Shown here piece after piece: positions 1 through 5,967 of a stretch of DNA of 6,802 nucleotides. The number at the start of each line of letters is the position of its first letter. Position 1 is the stretch's first letter. The position numbers were made by a program, and so were the translations under genes. The notes beneath the pieces were generated by a model. It was not told the DNA's origin. It did no database searches and was given only the letters and a program-made list of their open reading frames with translations. The DNA lies in NCBI GenBank assembly GCA_958444395.1, contig CAUCOL010000101.1:1-6802 (forward strand), in the 5' to 3' direction. The DNA is from an uncultured Lachnospiraceae bacterium. Its GTDB lineage: Bacteria > Bacillota > Clostridia > Lachnospirales > Lachnospiraceae.

Positions 1-764
1 GTGGAGCAGGGATTGCGGCGGATCTGAAGACAACACTTGCATATGGCATATATGGAATGGCAGCAACGACTGCCGTAACAGCACAGAATACGTGTGGGGT
101 GTCCGGAATATGGGACTTGCCATACGAAGCTGTTTATGAGCAGATAGACACCGTGTTTCAGGATATCCGGCCGGACGCAGTGAAGGTGGGAATGTTATCG
201 ACCAGTGCAGCGGCGCAGGCTGTGGCAGATATTGTGAAGAAATATACACCGGAGCATATGATTATAGACCCTGTCATGGTGTCGACCAGTGGAAAGAGTC
301 TTCTGGATGCTGAGGCACGTCAGATATTGTTGACAGATTTATTTCAGGCTGTGGAACTGATCACACCAAATATTCCGGAATGTGAAAATATTTTGGGACA
401 GACGATACAGAATAAACAGGAGATGGAAGAAGCAGCCATCCGGATCAATAAAATCTATGGATGTAATGTTTTAATTAAGGGAGGACATCTGACCGATACA
501 GCCGATGATCTGTTATATACCGGAGAGATGCACTGGTATCCGGCGGAGCGTATCAAAAGTGCAAATACACACGGCACGGGGTGCACACTTTCAACAGCGA
601 TTGCCTGTGGACTTGCCTGTGGAAAGCAGCTTCCAGAGGCAGTTCGTGATGCGAAAAAATATGTCCGTGATGCGATGAAAGCAGGGCTGGATATGGGACA
701 GGGAAATGGACCGCTGGCGCATGGCTGTTATGGCAAAGAAGTACGTATTCAAAAGGAAAGATAG
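1..764 (+). CDS. thiD: Hydroxymethylpyrimidine / phosphomethylpyrimidine kinase, 5'-truncated by window edge
   Basis: Cytoplasmic ribokinase-fold kinase that phosphorylates HMP and then HMP-P to HMP-PP, the pyrimidine half of thiamine. The reading frame is open from base 3 with no start in the window. The first visible residues (GAGIAADLKT) match the conserved N-terminal substrate-binding loop of ThiD, so only about 14 residues are missing; 253 are visible, against a usual 260-270. Other family motifs are KVGML (183-197), DPVMVSTSG (267-293), KGGH (477-488) and the anion-hole/catalytic HGTGCT (570-587). The C-terminal GQGNGPLAHG resembles the closing motif typical of ThiD. A related pyridoxine kinase (PdxK type) is the main alternative, but the thiE gene next door favours ThiD. 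The gene ends at TAG 762-764 and converges with the HAD gene, with a 59-base gap. Its promoter and upstream partners lie outside the window. Confidence 0.93.
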   Translation, partial: GAGIAADLKTTLAYGIYGMAATTAVTAQNTCGVSGIWDLPYEAVYEQIDTVFQDIRPDAVKVGMLSTSAAAQAVADIVKKYTPEHMIIDPVMVSTSGKSLLDAEARQILLTDLFQAVELITPNIPECENILGQTIQNKQEMEEAAIRINKIYGCNVLIKGGHLTDTADDLLYTGEMHWYPAERIKSANTHGTGCTLSTAIACGLACGKQLPEAVRDAKKYVRDAMKAGLDMGQGNGPLAHGCYGKEVRIQKER

Positions 765-770
765 TATTTC

Positions 771-790
771 TATGCTGCAGCTGCAGTATA
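771..790. repeat. Palindrome in the convergent thiD/HAD gap
   Basis: A perfect 12-base palindrome (CTGCAGCTGCAG, 775-786) is flanked by TAT and ATA, giving an imperfect 20-base inverted repeat just after the thiD stop. It could fold into a short hairpin in the thiD transcript. No T-run follows on the plus strand, so it is not a standard intrinsic terminator. It may simply be chance. Confidence 0.3.
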
Positions 791-810
791 GTGATATAAA
801 TGTTCTGATG

Positions 811-842
811 GAAAATGTGCGGTTTACAGATCGAAAACCGCA
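811..842 (-). terminator. Probable intrinsic terminator of the thiE-HAD unit
   Basis: Read on the minus strand, TGCGGTTT (842-835) pairs perfectly over 8 bp with AAACCGCA (825-818), with a 9-base loop. A short T-rich stretch, CATTTTCC, follows. The hairpin includes the HAD stop codon (TAA, 826-824), so it would form as the ribosome finishes. The T-tract is only four bases, so it may be leaky. On the plus strand there is no T-run, so it does not obviously serve thiD. Confidence 0.5.
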
Positions 843-1462
843 TCTGCTGTCTGACAGATCTGATCGTAGTCATCCTGGGAAGAGGCATCCGGAACGGCAT
901 AGACAGAGCAGCCGGCTTCTTTTGCGGCACGGATCGCATAGAATGCATCTTCCAGTACGATGGTATCCTTAGGGGAAACATGATAAAGCGAGCAGACGGT
1001 ACGGTAGATTTCACCGGTGCGTTTGCTAAGCTGCAGTTGTGTACTTGTCAGGATGCGGTCAAAACAATGGTATAGATTCAGTCGTTTCATTGCATGAACA
1101 GCGCAGACTCGGTCGGAGGTTGTTAAAAGGCAGATTGGTGTGTCCGTATTTTGGGACAGATATATTAAATAATCCGCAACCTCCTGTTTGGCAGGGATGG
1201 TAGAATAATAAGCATCGTAGATGAGATCCAGCATTTCCTGCCGGATCTTTTTTGTATCTTTGAGCAGACCCAGAGTCTGGAAATAAGCAGCCGATTCTTC
1301 GATTGTCATAGCATTGATCTTTGCTTCCAGATCCTGCGGAGGGAGAATGTCCTGTGTCAGCAGATAATCACGTCCGAGGTGTTTCCAGGCAGGCATAGAA
1401 TCTAACAGGGTTCCATCCATGTCGAAGATATAGAGTCCGGCAGAGTTGAATCGTTCCTTCAT
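824..1462 (-). CDS. HAD-superfamily phosphatase (subfamily IA, beta-phosphoglucomutase/phosphatase-like), thiE-linked
   Basis: A 212-residue cytoplasmic HAD hydrolase that uses an aspartyl-phosphate intermediate and Mg2+. Motif I is FDMDGTLLDS, with nucleophile D14 and acid/base D16. An all-helical C1 cap follows at about residues 20-88. Motif II is LTTSDR (T115/S116), motif III is K147, and motif IV is VLEDA (E171/D172) followed by AIRAAKEAG, as in beta-PGM-like phosphatases. All catalytic positions are present. The ATG (1462-1460) lies one base after the thiE stop (TAAgATG), with a GAGG ribosome binding site at 1472-1469 inside the thiE end, so translation is probably coupled. Co-transcription suggests a thiamine-related substrate, for example thiamine monophosphate (as for the HAD domain of plant TH2) or HMP-PP (as for E. 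coli Cof). A general sugar-phosphate phosphatase cannot be excluded. Confidence 0.9.
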   Translation of the reverse strand: MKERFNSAGLYIFDMDGTLLDSMPAWKHLGRDYLLTQDILPPQDLEAKINAMTIEESAAYFQTLGLLKDTKKIRQEMLDLIYDAYYSTIPAKQEVADYLIYLSQNTDTPICLLTTSDRVCAVHAMKRLNLYHCFDRILTSTQLQLSKRTGEIYRTVCSLYHVSPKDTIVLEDAFYAIRAAKEAGCSVYAVPDASSQDDYDQICQTADAVFDL

Positions 1463-1463
1463 C

Positions 1464-2123
1464 TTATGCCTCTTTCTGTCCGGACAGCATCTGTGTGGTT
1501 AATTGTAGCATCCGGCGGGTTGCTGCGCCCGGGTCGCTCTGACCGAATATAGCGGAGATCACAGCAGCCCCATCCACACCGGAACCCTGCAGCTGCATCA
1601 GATTGTCGGCAGTGATCCCGCCAATCGCTACGACCGGGATAGAGACTGCCTTTGTGATTGCCTGCAGCGTTTCAAAGGAAAGACTGGAGGCATCTTTTTT
1701 TGTGCTTGTCTGAAAAACAGCACCTACACCGATATAATCTGCCCCCATATTCTGGGCAGCCAGAGCTTCTTTTACGGAATGTGCTGATACGCCGATGATC
1801 TTACCCTGTCCGAGAATCCCACGGGCTTTTTGATATTCCATGTCATCCTGTCCGATATGAACCCCATCGGCATTGATCTCTTTGGCAGCGTAGATATCAT
1901 CATTTATAACGAAGGGAACATGGTATCTGGCGGCAATTGCCTGGATTTCATTCGCTTCCTCGACCATCTGTGCATGGGTAAACTGCTTTTCGCGCAGCTG
2001 CAAAAAAGTGGCGCCGTTTCGGAGAACTTCTTCAACGACGTCTGCCAGACGATTTTCTCCCAGCCAATGGCGGTCGGTAATGGCATAAAGCTGCATCTGT
2101 TTATGTAAATTAAATGATTTCAT
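1464..2123 (-). CDS. thiE: Thiamine-phosphate synthase
   Basis: Cytoplasmic TIM-barrel enzyme that condenses HMP-PP with thiazole phosphate (THZ-P) to thiamine monophosphate, releasing pyrophosphate. The 219-residue product has the ThiE motifs in order: LYAITDR (12-18), QLREK (42-46) and VINDD (72-76). DGVHIGQDD (86-94) contains a Mg/pyrophosphate-binding Asp. They continue with GVSAHS (111-116), GAVFQTSTKKDA (134-145), AIGGIT (166-171) and VISAIFG (188-194). The frame is open upstream to 2279, but the ATG at 2123-2121 is chosen because it gives family length and places LYAITDR correctly. The extra 52 residues look like non-coding sequence and contain the likely promoter. AAAGGG lies about 11 bases before this ATG. 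The gene is first in a leftward unit with the HAD phosphatase and is convergent with thiD, whose product it uses. Confidence 0.95.
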   Translation of the reverse strand: MKSFNLHKQMQLYAITDRHWLGENRLADVVEEVLRNGATFLQLREKQFTHAQMVEEANEIQAIAARYHVPFVINDDIYAAKEINADGVHIGQDDMEYQKARGILGQGKIIGVSAHSVKEALAAQNMGADYIGVGAVFQTSTKKDASSLSFETLQAITKAVSIPVVAIGGITADNLMQLQGSGVDGAAVISAIFGQSDPGAATRRMLQLTTQMLSGQKEA

Positions 2124-2161
2124 CCTGTATTCAACCCTTTCTGAAATATTCTGCTTTAACC

Positions 2162-2189
2162 AATATAGCAGAACAGGCACAAAAGTCAA
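2162..2189 (-). promoter_or_regulatory. Sigma-A-type promoter for thiE-HAD
   Basis: On the minus strand, -35 TTGACT (2189-2184), a 16-base spacer and -10 TATATT (2167-2162) preceded by TG one base away (TGC), an extended -10. The predicted transcript starts near 2155, leaving a leader of about 30 bases before the thiE ATG at 2123. Confidence 0.65.
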
Positions 2190-2256
2190 ATCTGCGTGTA
2201 GGAAGGGATATGCCCGGAAGAAAACGGTTCTGTCGTTTCTGCACGAAAGGAATACA

Positions 2257-2285
2257 TAGACAGATGACTTGAAAAACATTATAAT
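2257..2285 (+). promoter_or_regulatory. Sigma-A-type promoter for the DUF1653/membrane-protein pair
   Basis: -35 TAGACA (2257-2262; five of six consensus bases), a 17-base spacer and a perfect -10 TATAAT (2280-2285). The predicted start is near 2292. It is divergent from the thiE promoter, with about 67 bases between the two -35 boxes, so the sites do not overlap. Confidence 0.6.
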
Positions 2286-2412
2286 GAGGCAAAGGTCAAA
2301 AACAGACAGTACGGTGTGCTGTAAGACAAATTACGGTCTGGTGATGGAATCTGCCCAATCGTGGCAGAAGACGGATGGATAACAGATCGTAGTGGAAATG
2401 AGGTGGCTTAAT
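2286..2412 (+). other. Untranslated leader with possible hairpins before the DUF1653 gene
   Basis: About 120 bases lie between the predicted transcription start and the preferred TTG start. A 6-bp hairpin, TCTGCC (2350-2355) with GGCAGA (2363-2368) and a 7-base loop, is present. Weaker pairings are possible upstream (CAGAC near 2303 with GTCTG at 2336-2340). No known riboswitch consensus was recognised, and no T-run follows. The leader may be unstructured in practice. Confidence 0.3.
2401..2406 (+). promoter_or_regulatory. Ribosome binding site that favours a TTG start at 2413
   Basis: AGGTGG lies 6 bases before TTG 2413. The in-frame alternatives, GTG 2392 and ATG 2398, have no comparable Shine-Dalgarno. 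This site therefore supports the TTG start. Confidence 0.55.
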
Positions 2413-3093
2413 TTGGATAGAAATATACCGGCAGCAGGGGCGTTTTACCGTGAATATACAGGGATTATTTATCAGGTAAAGGAGCTTGCCCTGCAAAGTG
2501 AGACAAAAGAGCAGATGGTGGTGTATCAGTCGATGGTTCCGCCCTATAGTACATGGGTCAGGTCGCTGGCACAGTTTATGGAAAAACTGAACCGGCCGGA
2601 TCAGGGGATCCTTGTGCAGGAATACCGTTTTGAACCGGTAGATCCATTTGGAAGACCGATCGAAGGGAAGAAGGGATCAGAACAAATACCTGTACGAAAT
2701 ATGGGACAGATGCCACATGAGACTGTATCGGATGCCGGACAAACATCCACGCATGCCTCGATGAAACCGGAGAATATAAACACGGCATCTTTGGAGGACG
2801 AAGCGTTTTCGAAGACAGTGGATGCGTCTGCAGAGGATGATACCTCTGCGCAGGTGGCGCAAAAGATTGCAGAGGATGGATTTATGCAGCTGCTGGATGC
2901 GCAGACCTTTCATGAGAAGAGACAGATCTTTATCTCCTTAAAACAATATTTGGACAAACGTCTGCTCGGAAATATAGCAGTGGCACTTGATATTGTGCTG
3001 GAAGAGGGAAATGAAGAGGAGCAGTATGAGGCGATCCTGCATTGTCTGGATACATTTGAAAAATATGAAACAGGAGGTAGGCTGCGCGGATGA
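2413..3093 (+). CDS. DUF1653 domain-containing protein with C-terminal helical domain
   Basis: Predicted 226-residue soluble protein of unknown biochemical role. Residues about 9-72 match the DUF1653 pattern as I know it: G-x-FYR..TG..Y.V...A..SET.E.MVVYQ....Y..WVRSL..F.EKL. A hydrophilic, acidic, probably disordered linker follows (about 75-150). A helical C-terminal part (about 153-220) contains FMQLLDA.TF.EK, ALDIVLEEG and a terminal LDTFEKYE; I associate this two-part layout with Lachnospiraceae proteins. TTG 2413 is chosen because AGGTGG sits 6 bases upstream and the product then begins (M)DRNIPAAG, as homologues tend to. GTG 2392 (233 residues) and ATG 2398 are alternatives. No signal peptide or membrane segment is seen. 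The stop overlaps the next start (ATGA), so the two genes are probably co-translated. Confidence 0.8.
   Translation: MDRNIPAAGAFYREYTGIIYQVKELALQSETKEQMVVYQSMVPPYSTWVRSLAQFMEKLNRPDQGILVQEYRFEPVDPFGRPIEGKKGSEQIPVRNMGQMPHETVSDAGQTSTHASMKPENINTASLEDEAFSKTVDASAEDDTSAQVAQKIAEDGFMQLLDAQTFHEKRQIFISLKQYLDKRLLGNIAVALDIVLEEGNEEEQYEAILHCLDTFEKYETGGRLRG
3072..3077 (+). promoter_or_regulatory. Ribosome binding site of the membrane-protein gene
   Basis: A perfect AGGAGG inside the end of the DUF1653 gene. It lies 12 bases before ATG 3090 (15 before ATG 3093), longer than optimal, so re-initiation after the overlapping stop may help. Confidence 0.6.
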
Positions 3094-4142
3094 TGCAGAA
3101 AATCATAAATACGTTATTTTATGGGAGTACCAAAGCGAAGCTGTTTCTGTGGTCGCTGCTCGGTCTGATTCTGCTGACTGTTCTGCTGGCGGTATTTGCG
3201 GCGGTTCTTGGATCCGGTGTTTTTGGTGCCGGTGCTGCAGCCTGCGGGGTAGCTGCATTTATTACATCGCAGTCGGTATCGCTGCAGGAGCTGGAACGAA
3301 AAGAGAAGAAAAAGAAAGAAAAGGCGGAGAGGGAAGCGGCAGAGGCAACAGGAAAGCTTCAGAAGAAGATGGAAGAATCCGGCGATTGGAACAGTCTCGG
3401 AGCCAGAGAGCGTTCCCGGATCAAATCACAATACCTGGCTTCTATGACAGAGAAGAAGCTGAAACGTGAGATGAAGGATCATCAGGTGCGGCAGAATCAT
3501 ATCTTTGCGATGGTGGATTCTTATCCGGAGGAGCAGGTGTATCAGACACCGGCGGTTGTCTGGAGAACGGATCATCATCTGCATGTGCTTGTATTGGAAG
3601 GGCGTGCACATGAGATACAGGTTCCGTTGGATAAGATCCAAGGAATTTTGTATCAGAAGGGTGTTGCTGCAGATCCGGAAAAGGATTATCCGACGTTTCG
3701 TTATGCCAGTTTTGTATCCAAGATGTACGCAAAGTATCTTCCGGAGTATCAGGAGGTATCGCAGGACGGAGAGATTGGCTTTGTGAAAAATGTGTTTTCG
3801 ATTTATCCAGGTATCGTTTTTACAAATACATCGATGGCGGGGGTACTGAGGGTTCTGCCAAAACTTCCGTTACTGGTGGACGACCCGGTGAACCAGTCTG
3901 CTCATTTTGATGAATATTTCAAAGAAATCTATCGTTACAGCATACTTTGCCGTAATAATATTTATACGTTGGATGAGTATCGGAAAAAGATGGAAGAAAC
4001 GTTGAATCAGCTTCTGCAGGCACCGGTTTCCAGTGCGGAGTTCTCAAAAACACTGCGGGATCTGAACCGCTATCATCTGATTACGTCAGAATATGTTACA
4101 AAATATACGCAGCTGTATTGTACAAAAAATCAATTGAAGTAG
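3090..4142 (+). CDS. Uncharacterised membrane-anchored coiled-coil protein
   Basis: A 350-residue protein whose family I do not recognise. Near the N-terminus a hydrophobic stretch (about 18-40, LFLWSLLGLILL onward) is followed by a Gly/Ala-rich hydrophobic stretch (about 43-59), consistent with two membrane segments in a hairpin. A highly charged Lys/Glu segment follows (about 64-130, with runs such as RKEKKKKEKAERE), likely a cytoplasmic coiled coil. The remaining 220 residues look like a globular domain of mixed composition, with no catalytic motif I can name. No cleavable signal peptide is evident. The start codon overlaps the DUF1653 stop (ATGA), and a second ATG at 3093 would remove one residue. 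The pairing suggests the two proteins act together, possibly at the membrane, but this is inference. recA follows 125 bases later under its own promoter. Confidence 0.8.
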   Translation: MMQKIINTLFYGSTKAKLFLWSLLGLILLTVLLAVFAAVLGSGVFGAGAAACGVAAFITSQSVSLQELERKEKKKKEKAEREAAEATGKLQKKMEESGDWNSLGARERSRIKSQYLASMTEKKLKREMKDHQVRQNHIFAMVDSYPEEQVYQTPAVVWRTDHHLHVLVLEGRAHEIQVPLDKIQGILYQKGVAADPEKDYPTFRYASFVSKMYAKYLPEYQEVSQDGEIGFVKNVFSIYPGIVFTNTSMAGVLRVLPKLPLLVDDPVNQSAHFDEYFKEIYRYSILCRNNIYTLDEYRKKMEETLNQLLQAPVSSAEFSKTLRDLNRYHLITSEYVTKYTQLYCTKNQLK

Positions 4143-4177
4143 AACAGAAAGTATGCTACGATGCATCTACTTGAGAT
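4137..4177 (+). terminator. Possible weak terminator after the membrane-protein gene
   Basis: AAGTAGA (4137-4143, containing the TAG stop) can pair over 7 bp with TCTACTT (4166-4172). GAG and then a five-T run follow. The loop is long (22 bases) with only a 3-bp inner pairing (TGC/GCA), and the stem is GC-poor. Termination is therefore uncertain, and some read-through into recA is possible. Confidence 0.35.
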
Positions 4178-4185
4178 TTTTGTTG

Positions 4186-4214
4186 TTGACAGTTGCGCTA
4201 AAATAGTTTATATT
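4186..4214 (+). promoter_or_regulatory. recA promoter
   Basis: Perfect -35 TTGACA (4186-4191), a 17-base spacer and -10 TATATT (4209-4214). The start is predicted near 4221, about 47 bases before the recA ATG. Confidence 0.8.
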
Positions 4215-4222
4215 ATCCATGA

Positions 4223-4236
4223 AGAACATCTGTTCG
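4223..4236 (+). promoter_or_regulatory. LexA (SOS) operator of recA
   Basis: AGAAC-ATCT-GTTCG differs from the Gram-positive SOS box CGAAC-N4-GTTCG at one outer base. It sits over the predicted transcription start, where LexA would block RNA polymerase; RecA-stimulated LexA cleavage would relieve this after DNA damage. A second degenerate box with a good right half (GTTCG 4245-4249) and a poor left half lies immediately downstream and is probably not functional alone. Confidence 0.8.
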
Positions 4237-4256
4237 GAAAAGGTGTTCGAAGAAAG

Positions 4257-4263
4257 TGAGGAA
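4257..4263 (+). promoter_or_regulatory. Ribosome binding site that sets the recA start at ATG 4268
   Basis: TGAGGAA lies 4-6 bases before ATG 4268. The in-frame GTG at 4256 overlaps this site and has no Shine-Dalgarno of its own, so the four extra residues it would add are probably not translated. Confidence 0.65.
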
Positions 4264-4267
4264 GATC

Positions 4268-5350
4268 ATGGCGAAAGAAATTACGATTGATGAAAATAAA
4301 CGAAAAGCATTAGAGTCAGCTGTTGCACAGATAGAGAAAGCCTATGGCAAAGGGGCAGTTATGAAGCTCGGAGATAACTCCCATCTTAGTGTAGAGACAT
4401 TTCCATCCGGTTCTCTGGGACTGGATCTCGCATTAGGAGTTGGCGGCATTCCGAAGGGAAGAGTGGTAGAGATCTACGGACCGGAGTCCGGTGGTAAGAC
4501 GACGGTAGCACTGCATGTGGTAGCAGAGGTGCAGAAGTTAGGTGGTATAGCGGGATTCATTGATGCAGAGCATGCGCTGGATCCTGTCTATGCGAAGAAG
4601 ATCGGTGTAGATATTGACAATTTATACATATCACAGCCGGATAACGGAGAGCAGGCATTGGAGATTACGGAGACGATGGTACGTTCCGGTGCGATTGATA
4701 TTGTGATCGTAGACTCTGTTGCCGCGCTGGTTCCGAAGGCGGAGATAGAAGGCGATATGGGTGACAGCCATGTGGGGCTGCAGGCTCGTTTGATGTCACA
4801 GGCACTGCGTAAACTGACCGGTATCATCGGAAAGACCAGTTGTACAGTGATCTTTATCAACCAGTTACGTGAGAAGGTTGGTGTTATGTTCGGTAATCCG
4901 GAGACGACGACCGGTGGTCGTGCGTTGAAGTATTATTCCTCCGTGCGATTGGAAGTACGTCGTGGTGAGCAGATTAAGAAAGACGGGGAAGCGATTGGTA
5001 ACCGCACCCGGATCAAGGTGGTAAAGAATAAGGTGGCACCTCCGTTCCGTGAAGCGGAAGTAGATATTATTTATGGTGAGGGTATTTCCCGAGAGGGAGA
5101 TATTCTGGATCTGGCTGCCAATGAAAATATTGTCAATAAGAGCGGTGCATGGTATGCATACAATGGCAATAAGATTGGTCAGGGCCGTGAGAATGCGAAG
5201 CAGTACTTCAAGGAGCATCCGGATGTGATGAAGGAAGTAGAAGAAAAGGTTCGTGAGAAATATGCCAAAGACAATGCGAAGGCATTAGGAAAAGAAGAAG
5301 AGCCGAAGGAAGAGCCAAAGACCGAGGCTGCTGAGAAGAAAGAAAAGTAA
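4268..5350 (+). CDS. recA: Recombinase RecA
   Basis: A 360-residue DNA-dependent ATPase that forms filaments on single-stranded DNA, drives strand exchange and stimulates LexA self-cleavage. Residues 1-35 carry the N-terminal oligomerisation helix and the [12 protein letters not shown] motif. Walker A is GPESGGKTT (71-79), with Gly where most RecAs have Ser (GPESSGKTT). The catalytic glutamate is in DAEHALD (E101), and Walker B is IVIVD (145-149). [21 protein letters not shown] and [14 protein letters not shown] cover the L2 DNA-binding loop and the RecA signature. The last 25 residues are a low-complexity Lys/Glu/Pro tail, probably disordered; C-terminal tails modulate DNA access in known RecAs. 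The start at ATG rather than GTG 4256 is set by the Shine-Dalgarno. recX begins 1 base after the stop, so both are presumably SOS-controlled. Confidence 0.99.
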   Translation: MAKEITIDENKRKALESAVAQIEKAYGKGAVMKLGDNSHLSVETFPSGSLGLDLALGVGGIPKGRVVEIYGPESGGKTTVALHVVAEVQKLGGIAGFIDAEHALDPVYAKKIGVDIDNLYISQPDNGEQALEITETMVRSGAIDIVIVDSVAALVPKAEIEGDMGDSHVGLQARLMSQALRKLTGIIGKTSCTVIFINQLREKVGVMFGNPETTTGGRALKYYSSVRLEVRRGEQIKKDGEAIGNRTRIKVVKNKVAPPFREAEVDIIYGEGISREGDILDLAANENIVNKSGAWYAYNGNKIGQGRENAKQYFKEHPDVMKEVEEKVREKYAKDNAKALGKEEEPKEEPKTEAAEKKEK

Positions 5351-5351
5351 C

Positions 5352-5798
5352 ATGCGTATGGAGGAAGAGTACCAGCAGGCGCGAAAAAAAGCGATGGCAT
5401 TATTGCAGCATATGGACCGCACGGAATGGGAACTGAAGGACAAGCTGGAGAAGCGTGGTTTTTCACCGGATGCTGTTGAGGATGCGATGGAATATGTGCG
5501 CTCATTTCATTATATTGATGATCTGCGGTATGCGACACACTTTGTTGAGATATATCATGAACAGAGGAGCATACAGCGGCTTCGACAGGATCTTTATAAA
5601 AGACATGTGCCGGAGGAGTATATAGAGATCGCACTGGATGCGATCGACCGGGATGACTCGGCAGCTCTGAAAGAGGCGATACGTAAACTGGCAAAAGACG
5701 GGATTCCGGAAGAGTATGAGCAGAAGCAGAAACTGGCAGCGAAGCTGTATCGGAAGGGATTTCGTCTGCATGATATTAAAGCAGCACTGGATATGTGA
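5352..5798 (+). CDS. recX: Regulatory protein RecX
   Basis: A 148-residue, all-helical cytoplasmic modulator of RecA. RecX proteins bind in the groove of RecA filaments and limit or reshape them. The sequence fits the tandem three-helix repeats of the family: WELKDKLEKRGFSPDAVEDAMEYVRSF is the first unit, followed by YIDDLRYATHFVEIY, and then RLRQDLYKRHVPEEYIEIAL. The last unit is KLAAKLYRKGFRLHDIKAALD. Length is near that of the E. coli protein (166) and shorter than B. subtilis RecX (about 264). It starts one base after the recA stop. The upstream region is purine-rich without a strong Shine-Dalgarno, so translation probably depends on coupling to recA, which would keep RecX lower than RecA. 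ATG 5358, two codons in, is an alternative start. Confidence 0.93.
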   Translation: MRMEEEYQQARKKAMALLQHMDRTEWELKDKLEKRGFSPDAVEDAMEYVRSFHYIDDLRYATHFVEIYHEQRSIQRLRQDLYKRHVPEEYIEIALDAIDRDDSAALKEAIRKLAKDGIPEEYEQKQKLAAKLYRKGFRLHDIKAALDM

Positions 5799-5865
5799 CA
5801 GGCACAGAAGAACAGGGGAAATCAGAGTAATAACGGGACTGCGGAACAGAGACCAAAAAAGCCTC

Positions 5866-5891
5866 CTGTGAGCGATCATTTCGCTTGACAG
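5866..5891. repeat. Inverted repeat overlapping the rny -35 box
   Basis: CTGT plus AGCGA (5866-5875) can pair with TCGCT plus ACAG (5881-5891) around a 5-base loop, with a G-T wobble and one bulged base between the two paired blocks. The right arm contains most of the TTGACA -35 of rny. It could be an operator-like dyad. On the minus strand it is followed, after a few bases, by six T's, so it could also stop antisense transcription. No T-run follows on the plus strand, so it does not look like a recA-recX terminator. Confidence 0.4.
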
Positions 5892-5913
5892 CACCTGGTA
5901 AAAAGTATAAAAT
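5885..5913 (+). promoter_or_regulatory. rny promoter
   Basis: Perfect -35 TTGACA (5885-5890), a 17-base spacer and -10 TAAAAT (5908-5913). The predicted start is near 5920, giving a leader of about 48 bases. A second AT-rich -10-like TATAAT at 5924-5929 has no good -35. Confidence 0.7.
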
Positions 5914-5947
5914 TAAATAGTTGTATAATATGCAATAAATTTTTAAA

Positions 5948-5960
5948 AGGAGGTGCTCCT
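5948..5960 (+). promoter_or_regulatory. rny ribosome binding site folded into a small hairpin
   Basis: AGGAGGTG (5948-5955) is a perfect anti-16S match. Its first five bases pair with CTCCT (5956-5960) around a GTG loop, giving a 5-bp, GC-rich hairpin that can hide the site. The SD-to-ATG distance is long, about 14 bases from AGGAGG to ATG 5968. Confidence 0.6.
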
Positions 5961-5967
5961 GTTCGAT

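Noticed and set aside
553..1014. 153-residue minus-strand ORF covering the end of thiD and the HAD 3' end
   Set aside because: Overlaps two well-supported genes; its product resembles no family and reads as an out-of-frame shadow.
2124..2279. N-terminal extension of ThiE by 52 residues on the minus strand
   Set aside because: ATG 2123 gives normal ThiE length and motif positions. The extension lacks family similarity and overlaps the thiE promoter.
2286..2391. TPP riboswitch upstream of thiE
   Set aside because: No CTGAGA-type core or other recognisable conserved segment on the minus strand, and the region lies upstream of the best thiE promoter.
2987..3469. 160-residue plus-strand ORF across the DUF1653/membrane-protein junction
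   Set aside because: Out of frame with both real genes. Its Cys/Arg/Gly-rich composition is typical of a shadow frame, and it has no ribosome binding site.
4219..4290. Short upstream ORF (23 codons) starting at ATG 4219 and overlapping the recA start
   Set aside because: It begins at or before the predicted transcription start, has no Shine-Dalgarno, and is better explained by the LexA box sequence.
5179..5694. 171-residue minus-strand ORF opposite the recA end and recX
   Set aside because: Complement of RecA/RecX coding sequence, rich in Ser/Pro/His as antisense frames often are; no promoter or ribosome binding site seen.
5799..5945. Intrinsic terminator after recX
   Set aside because: The only strong hairpin (5866-5891) is not followed by T's on the plus strand, and the T-run at 5940-5944 has no stem before it.
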